Of a stretch of 64,000 bases of DNA, positions 1 through 9,819 are shown one piece after another (the first letter of the stretch is position 1; the number at the start of each line of letters is the position of its first letter). The notes under the pieces are model-generated. The model did not search any database. It had not been told where the DNA came from and worked only from the letters and a program-made list of their open reading frames with translations. The translations under genes were made by a program, and so were the position numbers. Origin of the DNA: Tritrichomonas musculus (Eukaryota; Parabasalia; Tritrichomonadida; Tritrichomonadidae); assembly GCA_039105265.1 (NCBI GenBank), contig JAPFFF010000003.1, positions 5,580,001 to 5,644,000 of the forward strand, given 5' to 3'.

Positions 1-300
1 CAGCCTAAGAGAGTGGCACAGTCACTGGCTCTATCAACACCTATTTTAGTAGAGTTTTCGTCAACTGATGCTGTAACGATAACTTTTTCCGAAAGTTTTT
101 CTGCCCATCTTTGGTTCCCACATTCATCAACAATGAAGCAGAAAGCTCTTGGTATTTTTTGTTTAAAAATGGTATTCAAGTTGTCATAATAATCTGTTAT
201 GTTTCAATTCAATATTTATTCTTTTTTCTTCATTAGGATAACCGATAATATTTTTACAGTATTTCATTCGTTTAAAATTATGATGAAATGTATTGTTGCA
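1..300 (-). mobile_element. Pogo-like (DDE_1) transposase fragment, cut by the window edge
   Basis: On the minus strand, about 66 codons from position 206 to the window edge read FCFIVDECGNQRW, then EKVIVTASV, then GVDRASDCATLLG. This is the layout around the first catalytic Asp of pogo/CENP-B-type DDE_1 transposases (VDE, then a charged W-x-E strand, then an R-x-D strand). Upstream, about 202-290 carries a related reading (VIGYPNEEKRINIELK) in another frame, so there is at least one frameshift. It is a different, diverged relative of the copy at 1923-4049. Its remainder lies outside the window. Confidence 0.6.
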
Positions 301-1015
301 TATAATTTTTTATATTTTTAATAAATCCAATTAGATAAATTAGATAGAGTTGGAGGCTCATGATTTTCCCAATCTTGCTTAATTTCTTCAGGGCGATGAT
401 CTCACAGACTATCTCTACATTAAACAAAACTAATTTCAAAAGTTGATCAATTTTCAAGTAATTGTTTAATAATAGGATATATAATGCCAAAAGCTTTAGT
501 AGTCTTTCGCTGATTTGGCAGATACTTAATACTTAAGATGGTGAAATCTTGGTTTTCGATTTCTGAGAGGCCTCGAAAATGTTTGAAATTGTAAATTTAA
601 AGGATTCATCATATCTTTTTGATTCCTTAGTATTTTTTTTATTTTATAAAATGGTTTTAATTTTTTTTATGTTGCTATGGTTTTGGCCCTATGAATAAAA
701 AGATACACCAATTCGAAAAATGACGTTAACCCCTTAATTTTTTGGTTCTGAAAAAGTTCATACGATAAGACTTTTTTTTTCGTATTATCTCTCATCCCTA
801 TCATAAATGCATAGAAATATGTCACCATATTTGCTCATTTCATAAAAAAATAAACAAAGATACATATTGACTGCCTTCCTTTTTAGATAATGCAAATAAT
901 CCAATAAATTCTATTTTTTTGAAAAACATTAAAGAAAAATCTTTATGAAGTATTAATTTAAAGAAATTATAATTTTATGAAATAGCTATTAGAATTTCTA
1001 CCGATAGTTTTGAGA
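301..1015. other. AT-rich sequence with no gene seen
   Basis: Only short, T-rich chance reading frames are present. I see no conserved domain, RNA gene or repeat termini here. It probably belongs to the transposon-rich left flank. Confidence 0.5.
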
Positions 1016-1302
1016 TAAACCCCCCTACCAAAAGAAATACCCTAGAAGATGCATAGTTTTGAGATGAACCTACCATTTTTATTGAAAATATTGAATGGTT
1101 TATAGTTTTCAAAATTATTTTTTATTAACAAAGTGACGAATTTTATAAAAGAAGATGCATAAACAAAGATTAATGTAAGTTCCAAAGAATCAGATTCGAG
1201 TAAATACGAAGAACAACACGCAAATGCTTTTAACAATTTCGAAACATGTTTCTCAAATCACACTTTCGAAGTTCCAAAGAATCAGATTCGATTAAATACG
1301 AG
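1016..1302. repeat. Left flank of a mirrored repeat pair
   Basis: Position 1017 onward carries AACCCCCCTACCAAAAG. About 150 bp later, 1171-1256 holds a segment containing AAAGAATCAGATTCGAGTAA and CAATTTCGAAACATGTTTC. Both occur again in inverted orientation and in mirror order at 4366-4447 and about 4935-4970. A second partial copy (AAAGAATCAGATTCGATTAA) lies at about 1274-1300. The mirror order suggests that 1016-4980 is one large composite element, or that the pogo copy sits between two arms of an older repeat. Confidence 0.6.
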
Positions 1303-1389
1303 CATGCTGATAAGGAATAGAATTTGATGTGTTAATGACCTGAACGGCGAAACATGTACCAACATTGTTATATAAAATAATTAATATTT

Positions 1390-1698
1390 TTAATGATCAT
1401 CATTGTCACTATGATCTTCATAAATGTTCAATTTTCTTTCAAACAAATACTCTTTTCCATGATCCTTTATTTTATATTTATGATCTATTGTAGAAGAAAA
1501 TGTTAATTTGGTGCAGTTAAGCCCTGATAAAAAAATGATAATATCAGATGGAGAAAAAATTTTTGTTTCATTCTTAATATCGCTAAATAAAAATAAAGAG
1601 TGTTTTGGAATCAATATTGTTTGTAAGGAATTCATGTCATTATTAATTCGAACACCGAAAAGATTATCATCGTTGGTGAGAATAGGTATTTGATTCAT
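1390..1698 (-). CDS. Hypothetical small protein (102 aa)
   Basis: An ATG-initiated frame of 102 codons ending TAA. The composition is less T-rich than nearby chance frames and the C-terminus is acidic and histidine-rich (YEDHSDNDDH). I recognise no family. It lies inside the transposon-rich flank between the mirrored repeats, so it could be a small element-borne gene, a fragment of a host gene, or a chance frame. No initiator-like TCAYW site is obvious at the start. Confidence 0.3.
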   Translation of the reverse strand: MNQIPILTNDDNLFGVRINNDMNSLQTILIPKHSLFLFSDIKNETKIFSPSDIIIFLSGLNCTKLTFSSTIDHKYKIKDHGKEYLFERKLNIYEDHSDNDDH

Positions 1699-3276
1699 AT
1701 GAAATTGTATACGAAAAAATACGTTATGTATTTAAGAAATTATATGTAAAAAACTAATTTAAATTTGTTTGAACTACTTGTTTGGCTTACTATGAAGTCT
1801 GAATGAACAATATCTTCTTGACGAACTACATCTTCTAGTTGAACTAAATTCTTCTAAATGATTTTTTAAATATTGATGACGATCAACTTTATGATCGTTT
1901 TTCATTCAAAAAAAAAAAAAAAAAGAGCATTTTGAATGCCAAAAAAGACTTAGATAATAAATCGAGGCCCAACAGCCGAACATTTAGCCTCTCAAAAGAG
2001 CAAGTTCAAAGATTAAGTGAGTGGGATGAAAACGCATGAAAGGCCACCTCATATTAAGCAGGCTAAAACATTCATTGCAAATGAAGTAGGAGCAAATTTG
2101 GATAATAAGACATATAAAAATGCTTACAATATAGCAGGATTACAAACAGATGAAGCTGAAGCAATTGATGCTGATAGATATTATTGTAATCCAAATAGCA
2201 TAGACAATTATTTTGCACTACTTGAATCATATTTTTTAACATATGATATACCAACTCCTTTTGTTTATAATGTTGATGAAGAAGGGCACGACGAATACGT
2301 TGATACAAAGAAGACCGAAACAGTTGTTGTTCCGAAAGGCAACACAGAAAAGTTGCGTTTTCCAGTTGAAAGAAAAGATGATCACACTACATTCGTTGCA
2401 TGTATTTGTGCCGATGGCACTTATATGAAACCCTTAATTGTTGTTAAAAGGAAAACGATGGAAGTACGCATTCTAAGAACATCACTTTGGAACAAATTAA
2501 GAATTGAGCATGAAGATACTGATTACATTAATAGTAAGATATTTGATGCTTGGCTTGAAAAGGATTTATTCCTGAAGAAAATAAAAGAAGATTGGAATAA
2601 AATTCCACAGGTCCTGCTGTCCTCATTCTTGATGGTTGTCCATCACATTATACAGATAAGCTATTTAATCTTTGTAACGCCAATTTAATTAAAATATTCT
2701 TTATACCGCCTCATTCTTCCAATCAGACCCAAATGCTTGATCTTGCTTCTTTTCATGCACATAAAGAAAACGTTCGAAGTGCCAGACTATTTGAAATCAC
2801 AGATGATGATCTATTAGTTGATAAAATTGGCATGTTATATGACTCATTTCACAAAGCTGCAAGTTATAAAAACGTTGTTGCATCTTTTGAGGCTGCAGGA
2901 GCGGTTTTTGAACCAGGACCAAATGGCATGCCAATTGTCAGATTTTCAATAGATTTTACAACTCAAATCTGGCATAAAAATAAAACAAAGAAAGAAAAGG
3001 CAGAAATTAGAGAAAAAAGAAAAGGAAAGGGCGAAACAGAAACTAGAATTGATTTGAAAGATTCTAGTGATTTGAATATATACAGCGAAAATAAGGATAT
3101 TCAAAAAGTTGTAAAAAAAAAGCTTAAAATTATTGATTATTCAAAATGTTCCGACCTTTTTCACAGATTATTACTTGTATTGGTCCCTCTTGAAAAAAGT
3201 GAATATGAAGAATTGAGAGAACAAAATAAAGAGTTGAATGAAAAAGAAGAAATGAAAAAAAAAAAAAAAAAAAAAA

Positions 3277-3916
3277 GGGAAATCGTAATTGCCCGCACAA
3301 AAAAGGTCAATTTTGGCCTTAAAACCGTTGTCAAATGAAAATGGAAGAATGACTTTTTGAATTATTTGGCTAATTATTCTCTGAAAATAATAATAAAATT
3401 ACTAATTTACGAAATCTTCCTCAGATATTTGCGAAATCTTCCCAAAATAGTTGCGAAATCTTCCCCGGATAGTTGTGATCATCTTAAAATGATTTTGTGA
3501 TCATCTGAAAATGATTTTATAATCATCTGAAAATGATTTCGCAACTATCTGGGGAAGATTTCGTAATTATCTGGGGAAGATTTCGTAATTATCTGGGGAA
3601 GATTTCGTAATTATCTGGGGAAGATTTCGTAATTATCTGGGGAAGATTTCGTAATTATCTGGGGAAGACTTCGCAAATATCTGAGGAAGATTTCGCAACT
3701 ATCTGGGGAAGATTTCGTAACTGTTTTGGGAAGATTTCGCAACTATCTGGGGAAGATTTCGCAAATATCTGAGGAAGATTTCGTAAATTAGTAATTTTAT
3801 TATTATTTTCAGAGAATAATTAGCCAAATAATTCAAAAAGTCATTCTTCCATTTTCATTTAACAACGGTTTTAAGGCTAAAATTGGCCTTTTTTGTGAGG
3901 GCAATTACGATTTCCC
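3277..3916. mobile_element. 640-bp foldback element inserted in the pogo transposase gene
   Basis: The ends are near-perfect inverted copies: both read GGGAAATCGTAATTGCCC inward, and the match continues for roughly 190 bp. Substitutions are few, for example GTCAAATG on the left against GTTAAATG on the right. The element sits exactly between two A-runs (3255-3276 and 3917-3934) within the poly-lysine part of the transposase, so any target duplication is hidden in poly-A. The centre is a tandem array of 22-bp units. No coding capacity, so it is a non-autonomous element. Confidence 0.8.
3535..3780. repeat. 22-bp tandem repeat in the foldback element
   Basis: About eleven units of GGGGAAGATTTCGTAATTAT plus CT, with variants GCAACT, GCAAAT and TGAGG. 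Five units in the middle (about 3550-3660) are identical, which suggests recent unit amplification. The left arm carries the same unit in inverted orientation (about 3410-3470). Confidence 0.85.
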
Positions 3917-4049
3917 AAAAAAAAAAAAAAAAAAAGGAAGACCTAAAAAAGAAGAAAAAGAAAAGAAAATCGATGATTCTTACGCAACAAGTTATTCTTT
4001 TAAAGAAAGATTAAGTTTTGAATTAAAAAGTCTTGAATTAGAAGATTAA

Positions 4050-4365
4050 GTCAAAGCACGTTTGTTTAAAAAAAAAAAAAAAAAAAACGCTTGCAAGAGG
4101 TTACCCACCAACCCGCCCCCTTTGCAGAGATCCCACCAATTTTTAACTTATTTGGCCCCCACGCTTTAACTTATTTGGTCCCTCACGCTTTAACATAAGT
4201 TTACATAATATACAATTTCATTAGATCATCTTAAGCTGCTTCTAAAAGTTTTAATAAAAAAAAAGTCTCAAAAATTTATCTCAATATCTGATCAGATTAT
4301 TATTAAGAAAAATAATTAAAAAAACATAATTAAGTTGTTCTAATAATAAAAAATATAATTATTGT
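4050..4365. other. 3' flank of the pogo copy
   Basis: Contains a poly-A run, a short GC-richer patch (about 4085-4135) and two near-identical direct copies of a CACGCTTTAACTTATTTGG-type unit (about 4140-4200). This may be the non-coding end of the transposon. I found no matching inverted copy on the left side. Confidence 0.4.
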
Positions 4366-4980
4366 GATTTGAGAAACATGTTTCGAAATTGTTGAAAGAA
4401 TTTGCGTGTTGTTCTTCGTATTTAATCGAATCTGATTCTTTGGAACTTGCTGTGATGTTTGTTTGTTTATCTGTTTTCTTGTGAGTGTTTGTAGTGTGAA
4501 TTAAGAAACATGTTTCGAAATTGTTAAAAGCATTTGCTTATTGTGTCCAATAATAACTATTCTGGTGTTAGCCTAAAAAAAAAAAAAGAAAAAAAACGTA
4601 TCATATTAAATATAAACGTCAACTTTAACGTCAGTAGAGGTGTAGAAGATTCTTTAAAAATAATAAAACCGTCTTATTTTTTCTCAAAATAAACGTCTTT
4701 AGATATCATGAAAACATATTTATCTCCAAATTTATAGTGTAAAATCAATAAATTTTATCTTGATTTTGAATTTAAATATTTATGTAAAATTATGGAATAT
4801 AATATAAATATGTATCATTTCGAATAAAAGTTTTTACTATCAGAAAACCCCACTACCATTTTACTTTTTTCTTTTCAATTTTGAGTGCAAAAAAAAGTCG
4901 ATTGATAATGATGAAAAAATAGGTGAAAAAAATTGTAGGGGGGTTTTACTTTTGGTAGGGGGGTTTTTCCTCATACTATA
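4366..4980. repeat. Right flank of the mirrored repeat pair
   Basis: 4366-4447 is the inverted counterpart of 1171-1256, with only a few mismatches over about 80 bp. A second copy of the AAACATGTTTCGAAATTGTT part lies at about 4502-4540. At 4850-4975 there is an internal inverted pair of the AAAACCCC(A/C)CTACCA motif, inverted relative to the copy at about 1017. It ends about 100 bp before the first housekeeping gene. Confidence 0.6.
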
Positions 4981-5075
4981 AGATGAAAAAATTCAAAAAT
5001 ATAAAAAACTGAATAATAGAAATTTGACCTTTAAAATTCAAATTTTGATCAATATTCAAGACTTAAATATAAATA

Positions 5076-5516
5076 ATGAGCATTGAGGAACAAGCAGCAA
5101 AAATTCGCGAAGAATTCAAAGGAATCGATAGTGAAGATACCGGTAAAATTGAAGTCAAAGATATTGGAAAACTCTTGGAAAATCTCGATGTTGATGTTAC
5201 AGATGCTAAACTTCAAGAAATAATCACTAAAAATGAACTTAAAGAAACCGATAAAATCACATATGATAAGTTCCTTTCCATATATACTGAGTGTATCAAA
5301 GAAAAACTCTCAAGAAATGATTTTCTTGCAGCATTAGAAGTTTTTGATGAAGACCACGACGGAAAAATTACTAGAGATGAACTCGTTAATTTGTTAGATA
5401 ACCTTGGTGAATCCATTACTCAAGAAGATATGAACGAATTAGTTCAATTATCTGATCCCGATAATAAAGGAACTATCGAATACGCAGTTATTGTTGATTT
5501 ACTGATGAAGTCATAA
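5076..5516 (+). CDS. Calmodulin/centrin-like EF-hand protein
   Basis: A 146-residue protein with the length and four-hand layout of calmodulin, troponin C or centrin. Only the third loop is canonical (residues 91-102, DEDHDGKITRDE, all calcium ligands present). Loop 1 (18-29) ends in Asp instead of Glu, loop 2 (about 52-63) has lost its ligands, and loop 4 (127-138) lacks the final Glu. It therefore probably binds one, or at most two, calcium ions, like a myosin-light-chain-type or divergent centrin-like sensor. Starts at the first ATG, 5076, after an AT-rich leader. Family membership is clear; the exact orthologue is not. Confidence 0.85.
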   Translation: MSIEEQAAKIREEFKGIDSEDTGKIEVKDIGKLLENLDVDVTDAKLQEIITKNELKETDKITYDKFLSIYTECIKEKLSRNDFLAALEVFDEDHDGKITRDELVNLLDNLGESITQEDMNELVQLSDPDNKGTIEYAVIVDLLMKS

Positions 5517-5634
5517 AATAAACATATTTTAGCGTACTTCTTTTTTATTTTACTTTATAAAAATATTTTTTTTTTTGAAATAATTTCAAATAATTTCAAT
5601 TTGAATGTATAAAACAGATTTTAATTTATGTTAA

Positions 5635-6732
5635 ATGATGACTGGTAACAGAGCTGAATTAGAAAATTACCTTAGACAAAATATTGACTTTTCACTTTTA
5701 GATCAAGACCAAATATATAGCTTTCTCAACCAGGATCAAACTGATAAAGATAATCGTTACCGTGTTTTTGCTTGGCTAATTCAATTGCACTTGATATCAA
5801 ACGAAAAAGAAAAAATGATAGAAAATATCTTGGATATGTATCAAAATTATTTGGAGAATATTGGTTCACAATTTAATGAATCAAGTAATCCATTTCAAAA
5901 TACACAAGATGAAGAAACTTCATTAATATATTTAGATGTCAGAAGAATTTCTGATTGGTTTTTGAATATGGCCAAACCGTTGAATTTTGATCAATGCTAT
6001 TTAGACGATTTTCAATTTCATATTCGCCGAATTTTATATTTTCTTCCAAAGATAGATCCACAATCTGATTTTCATTACATACAAGGATTTGATAGATATG
6101 CTTCAATCACTTATTTATTAGGTCTTGATTTCATCAGAAAAGTTAGTAATAATAATTTATTACCTTTTTCTTTGGAATTTGCAGAAATGCTTTCCCTTCA
6201 TTTCACTCACGATTTTATAAGTCTATCGAGACTTTTAATAAATATTACAAATAGTCCTAAGGAAATAATGGATGTTTTTGAAAATATTGATAAAATTATT
6301 GAAAAAGAGATACCTTCTATTTCAAAAAATTTGAAAAAATGCTCTACTTCTTCAGTCCATTTCGCCTTAAGATGGACTTTGCTTTTATTCGCTGATGAAC
6401 ATGACTTCAATAATTGTCTTGTATTATGGGATCATTTTGTACTTCATCAAAAAGATTTTCCTACATATATGGTGAATGTTTCAATCAGCCATTTGAAACA
6501 GGTTCCTTACGATGGAATTAGTTATATAGATAAAATACAAAACTTTAAAAATTGGGACGTCCCACAAATCATTAAAGAAGCTGAAAATTATTCAGATGAA
6601 TATATATTTCTCAAATATTGCATTGGTGCCACTGTTACTGCTTTTGCGATTTACTTTGGAGTTAAAGTATTCAAGAAGAAGCCAACTCCAAAGCCAACCT
6701 TTTTTGATATTGTTAAGAATAAACTTATTTAA
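5635..6732 (+). CDS. TBC-domain Rab GAP, TBC1D20-like, with a C-terminal membrane anchor
   Basis: A 365-residue Rab GTPase-activating protein. The TBC domain spans about residues 40-310. The two catalytic signatures are present: IYLDVRR (IxxDxxR, arginine finger R104) and YIQG (YxQG, glutamine Q150). The text after YIQG (FDRYASITYLLG) resembles TBC1D20, the ER Rab1 GAP. Like TBC1D20 it ends with one hydrophobic segment (about 328-346) and a basic KKK tail, so it is likely a tail-anchored ER/early-secretory protein that turns off Rab1/Rab2-type GTPases. Two adjacent ATGs (5635, 5638) could start it. The downstream gene on the same strand begins 281 bp later. Confidence 0.85.
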   Translation: MMTGNRAELENYLRQNIDFSLLDQDQIYSFLNQDQTDKDNRYRVFAWLIQLHLISNEKEKMIENILDMYQNYLENIGSQFNESSNPFQNTQDEETSLIYLDVRRISDWFLNMAKPLNFDQCYLDDFQFHIRRILYFLPKIDPQSDFHYIQGFDRYASITYLLGLDFIRKVSNNNLLPFSLEFAEMLSLHFTHDFISLSRLLINITNSPKEIMDVFENIDKIIEKEIPSISKNLKKCSTSSVHFALRWTLLLFADEHDFNNCLVLWDHFVLHQKDFPTYMVNVSISHLKQVPYDGISYIDKIQNFKNWDVPQIIKEAENYSDEYIFLKYCIGATVTAFAIYFGVKVFKKKPTPKPTFFDIVKNKLI

Positions 6733-7013
6733 TGATTTATTTTTCTCTTCATTATTCATTGCTAATTTTTTTTAGAGTATTGAATTCATGAATTTATTTT
6801 CTGTAACAAAAATAATATGAATAAAATTTATATCAAGATAAACATATAATTAAACATATTAAGCTTGATAGTTTATATAAACAATTTTTTTAAAAAAACA
6901 ATCCCAAGATAAAGCTCAACATAAAATTAACATCACTTTTTTTTATTTGATAAGATTATAACGTCTATCAATTTAAAAAATTGATAAAAGCTCTCAAAAT
7001 CATACGTTAACGA
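6733..7013. other. Short AT-rich spacer
   Basis: Contains AATAAA-like runs after the TBC gene and the upstream region of the STPGR gene. Nothing else seen. Confidence 0.5.
7000..7004 (+). promoter_or_regulatory. Initiator-like site TCATA
   Basis: TCATA ends 9 bases before the ATG of the STPGR gene. It matches the trichomonad initiator consensus TCA-pyrimidine-(A/T), where transcription starts at the A and 5' leaders are short. Confidence 0.45.
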
Positions 7014-8270
7014 ATGGCGAGTGAATTTTTTGCTCCTCTGCCACCTGATGCGCCTCCTGAGAAAATACCTTTTCTTGTTACATCATCTGGGGCCAATGCA
7101 AGCCCAGGACCTGGAGGGCTTTCAGTTCGAAGCAATATTTTAGATGACGTACCAAAAACGTATCTGAAAGGTAGGACATCTTCAAATCTTGAAGTAAACC
7201 AAGCACCATACCGAAATATAGGAACTACAATCGGCAAAGGTAAAAAATTTACACTTAAAGGGAGAACAGAAGAACACATTGAAACCAATACAGTTGCACC
7301 AGAGTATATACCTCCTCCTTTTGGTGAAGATGCACGCAAAGTTACTCTTCATGGAAGAACCCCTGACGCGGAGATTGAAATAACGCCAGGTCCAGGACAA
7401 TATAGGGATAATTATTCAATTGGAAAAGATGCAAGAAAAGCAACAATGCACGGACCACATGATAGAAGCAATCCAATTAGGAATGATAGTCCAGGTCCTG
7501 GGGCATATAAACCTCAAATGCCTCCAAATAAACCATCAACGCGTAACATTCGAATTGGGCATAGAATTGAAACGAAAACAGTAAATGATATTCCAGGCCC
7601 AGGCCAATATAAAGTTAAATCTACAATAAATATTGATAAAAATCATGGGGTTATCCGTGAAAGATGGAAGCATGAGCATATCAATTTAAATCCTTCACCA
7701 GCAGATTATGATACACAAAGACCAATTTTAGAACATGTTACAAAAATTTCTCTTAAAGGAAGATCTAGTAGGACAGTTGAGGTAAACCAAGCCCCATTCA
7801 GAGATACAAGGCGTTCTCTCAGTGAAACGCCTCGATACTCAATGAGGAGTCGTTACAATACAGCTCCTGTAGATCCGACACCTGCACCTGAATATATTCC
7901 TCCTCCATTTGGTAAAGATTGCCACCGAATTTCAATATCTCCTCGATCAAAGGGGAAAGAAATAGAAACATCACCTGGACCTGGCCAATACCAGCCACAT
8001 TCTTCAAAGGATTTTGGGAAATCACGAAAGGCAACATTTCATGGTCCTAGAAAGAGATCAGTTGATCCTCATACTGATTCTCCTGGACCCGGGGGTTATT
8101 ATCCTGACTATAGACCTACAGTGGAATCATCTCCTAGGTTTACAATGAAAGGCGCTAAATATCAGGAGAAACGAGATCAATCTGGTGGATACGTTGCTCT
8201 CCCAAGTACACTTAGGGGACCTCGTTTTACATTTAAAGGAAGGCCCAAACTCTCTGTTTCATATGGATAG
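7014..8270 (+). CDS. STPGR/SHIPPO-repeat protein (ODF3-like)
   Basis: A 418-residue proline/glycine-rich protein built from Sperm-tail PG-rich repeats: many copies of (S/T)PGPGxY (for example ETSPGPGQYQPH, DSPGPGAYKP, DIPGPGQYKV) alternating with FTLKGR/ISLKGRSS-like and PEYIPPPFG segments. The order KGRTSSxxEVNQAP..., then APEYIPPPFG..., then GPGQY..., then KATxHGP occurs twice (about residues 50-160 and 240-355), so the gene contains an internal duplication. STPGR proteins bind or line microtubules in flagella and other stable microtubule arrays, so an axoneme, pelta-axostyle or similar location is expected in a flagellate. Start ATG at 7014 follows a TCATA site. Confidence 0.85.
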   Translation: MASEFFAPLPPDAPPEKIPFLVTSSGANASPGPGGLSVRSNILDDVPKTYLKGRTSSNLEVNQAPYRNIGTTIGKGKKFTLKGRTEEHIETNTVAPEYIPPPFGEDARKVTLHGRTPDAEIEITPGPGQYRDNYSIGKDARKATMHGPHDRSNPIRNDSPGPGAYKPQMPPNKPSTRNIRIGHRIETKTVNDIPGPGQYKVKSTINIDKNHGVIRERWKHEHINLNPSPADYDTQRPILEHVTKISLKGRSSRTVEVNQAPFRDTRRSLSETPRYSMRSRYNTAPVDPTPAPEYIPPPFGKDCHRISISPRSKGKEIETSPGPGQYQPHSSKDFGKSRKATFHGPRKRSVDPHTDSPGPGGYYPDYRPTVESSPRFTMKGAKYQEKRDQSGGYVALPSTLRGPRFTFKGRPKLSVSYG

Positions 8271-8934
8271 AATATGCGTATATATATATTTTGTTAAATG
8301 TTTGAATTTTATTAATTAATATCATTTTTCATATTATTTTTTTAGTATCATTTTTAATTGATTAAGATTCTTATAGCGGTGCATTTTTAATAAAATTTTA
8401 TTTTATTTTTATTCAAAATCTTGAAAAATTCATATTACTATTGATGCAATAAATGAATGGGACATATGCGTTGAATAATTTAGACATTTGGCGTAAAATG
8501 AAAATACGTTCATATTTGTGTAAATTTAATTTAATCATATCCCGTTTTTATAATAAAACGATGGGAATGAAATGCGTTAATCTTCAATAAATAATCATAA
8601 GCTTAAAATCTTTTAATTTTTTCAGATATCGTTTTTTCTAAAAGGGAACATTTTAAGAGATGGACAAATATTCACTCAAAAATAATTTATTCGTCCTCTT
8701 TGAAACATGACTAAAAATTTGTGATGAAATAAATCAGAAGGATTTTTTAGGTATTATATATATCTTGATAATTTTAAAATAATTAATAATATTTTTTATA
8801 TTTTTTATATTTTAAATAGAATATTAATGTTTGATATAAGTATTAAAATATTATATATTCAAACAAATTTGCAAACTTATCATAAAATTTTAAAAATCAA
8901 ATTTGAGAGGAAGCTGTCATGGTCAGAGTCACTT
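8271..8934. other. Intergenic AT-rich region
   Basis: 664 bp with AT dinucleotide runs and two loosely similar direct copies of an ATGGGA...ATGCGTT segment (about 8457 and 8562). No coding sequence or RNA gene seen. Confidence 0.5.
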
Positions 8935-8939
8935 TCATA
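8935..8939 (+). promoter_or_regulatory. Initiator-like site TCATA
   Basis: TCATA lies 7 bases before the ATG at 8947. This helps choose 8947 rather than the longer in-frame ATG at 8827 as the start of the RanBP1 gene. Confidence 0.45.
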
Positions 8940-8946
8940 TTTCTCA

Positions 8947-9501
8947 ATGACAGCAACAACACCAAAATTGACAACAACACCAGCTCCAGAAACAACACAA
9001 GAAGATGCAAACGCCGTCGATGACAGTCATAAGGAAGCTCCATCTACAGCTGCTAACCAACCAGATCCTGATGAGGGTGAAGAAAAGCTTTTTGCTGAAA
9101 AAGCAATGCTTTATCGTTTTGATAAAGAAGGAAATGAATGGAAAGAACGAGGTGTAGGTTTAATGAAAATCCTTCAAAACAAAGAAAACAAAAGATGCAG
9201 AATTCTTATGCGCCGTAACCAAACATTTCGTGTTTGCGCCAACCACTTCATTCTTCCATTCATGGAACTCAAGCCACATACAGGCAATGAACGTGCTTTC
9301 ATCTGGAGCGCCACCGATTTCGCTGATGGAACTGAATCCCACGACGTTTTATCGGTTCGTTTTAAGACATCAGAAATTGCACAAGATTTCAAGAAGGCAT
9401 TTGATAAAGCCCGTGAAATTAATACAGAAGAATTAAAGAAGATTGAAGGAGGTGAAGAAAAGAAAGAAGAAGAAAAGAAAGAAGAAGAAAAGAAAGAGTA
9501 A
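8947..9501 (+). CDS. Ran-binding protein 1 (RanBD1 domain)
   Basis: A 184-residue cytosolic Ran-GTP binding protein that helps RanGAP release Ran from transport receptors. The single RanBD1 domain spans about residues 43-160 and is strongly conserved: KAMLYRFDKEGNEWKERGVG, then ILMRRNQTFRVCANHFI, MELKPHTGNERAFIW, and FKTSEIAQDFKKAF. The N-terminus is Thr/Pro-rich and the C-terminus is a run of Glu/Lys repeats (EEKKEEEKK). The frame stays open upstream to 8827, but that extension is hydrophobic and low-complexity, and the initiator-like site favours 8947. Works in the same system as the importin-beta gene at 30098. Confidence 0.93.
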   Translation: MTATTPKLTTTPAPETTQEDANAVDDSHKEAPSTAANQPDPDEGEEKLFAEKAMLYRFDKEGNEWKERGVGLMKILQNKENKRCRILMRRNQTFRVCANHFILPFMELKPHTGNERAFIWSATDFADGTESHDVLSVRFKTSEIAQDFKKAFDKAREINTEELKKIEGGEEKKEEEKKEEEKKE

Positions 9502-9819
9502 ATTGCTTATATTTATTACCTTGAAAATAAGAACTTATTTCTTCAAACTTGATTTATAACTTTTTTTAAAGGAAACTAATTCTTTTTAAATATTTTTAAT
9601 AATCTTTTTTTATTTTTTTTTTTATTTTTATTAATTAAACTTTTAACTTGATCAGTTTTGAAATAATGCTTTCTTTGAGCCGATGCTGCTTTGGGCGATT
9701 ACAATTAGCATTTTCTTAAATATTGGGCGACCAAAGTTATTATATTCAAATTTGTATTTTTAATTGAATACTCTCTTGAAAATTTGATAATTCTGACTGA
9801 ATCAAAATTTAAAGAATTT
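9502..9819. other. Intergenic spacer
   Basis: T-rich 3' flank of the RanBP1 gene followed by the leader of the helicase gene. Nothing else seen. Confidence 0.5.

Larger units (their letters stand above)
1923..4049 (+). pseudogene. Pogo-like (DDE_1) transposase, broken and interrupted by an insertion
   Basis: A degraded pogo/CENP-B-type transposase. An N-terminal piece (FSLSKEQVQRLSEW, about 1965-2030) is in a different frame from the main frame, which opens at 2017. The main frame carries the first catalytic Asp region (YNVDEEGHDEY, about 2260) and the following strand (THVACICADG-like, about 2390). Around 2610 the frame changes by one base and continues with LILDGCPSH (second Asp, about 2625-2650) and FFIPPHSSNQTQMLDLASF (third Asp, about 2700-2750). 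This is the pogo order LDxxPxH then QxxLD. The lysine-rich tail is split by the foldback element at 3277-3916, and its end (GRPKKEEKEKK to SLELED, stop at 4047-4049) resumes on the far side. At least two frame changes plus the insertion make it non-functional. Confidence 0.75.

Noticed and set aside
3535-3780. CRISPR-like array
   Set aside because: The 22-bp units are contiguous with no unique spacers, and the host is eukaryotic. It is a minisatellite in a foldback element.
8827-8946. N-terminal extension of the RanBP1 protein from ATG 8827
   Set aside because: The extension is hydrophobic/Lys-rich and unlike RanBP1 N-termini; an initiator-like site lies just before the inner ATG.
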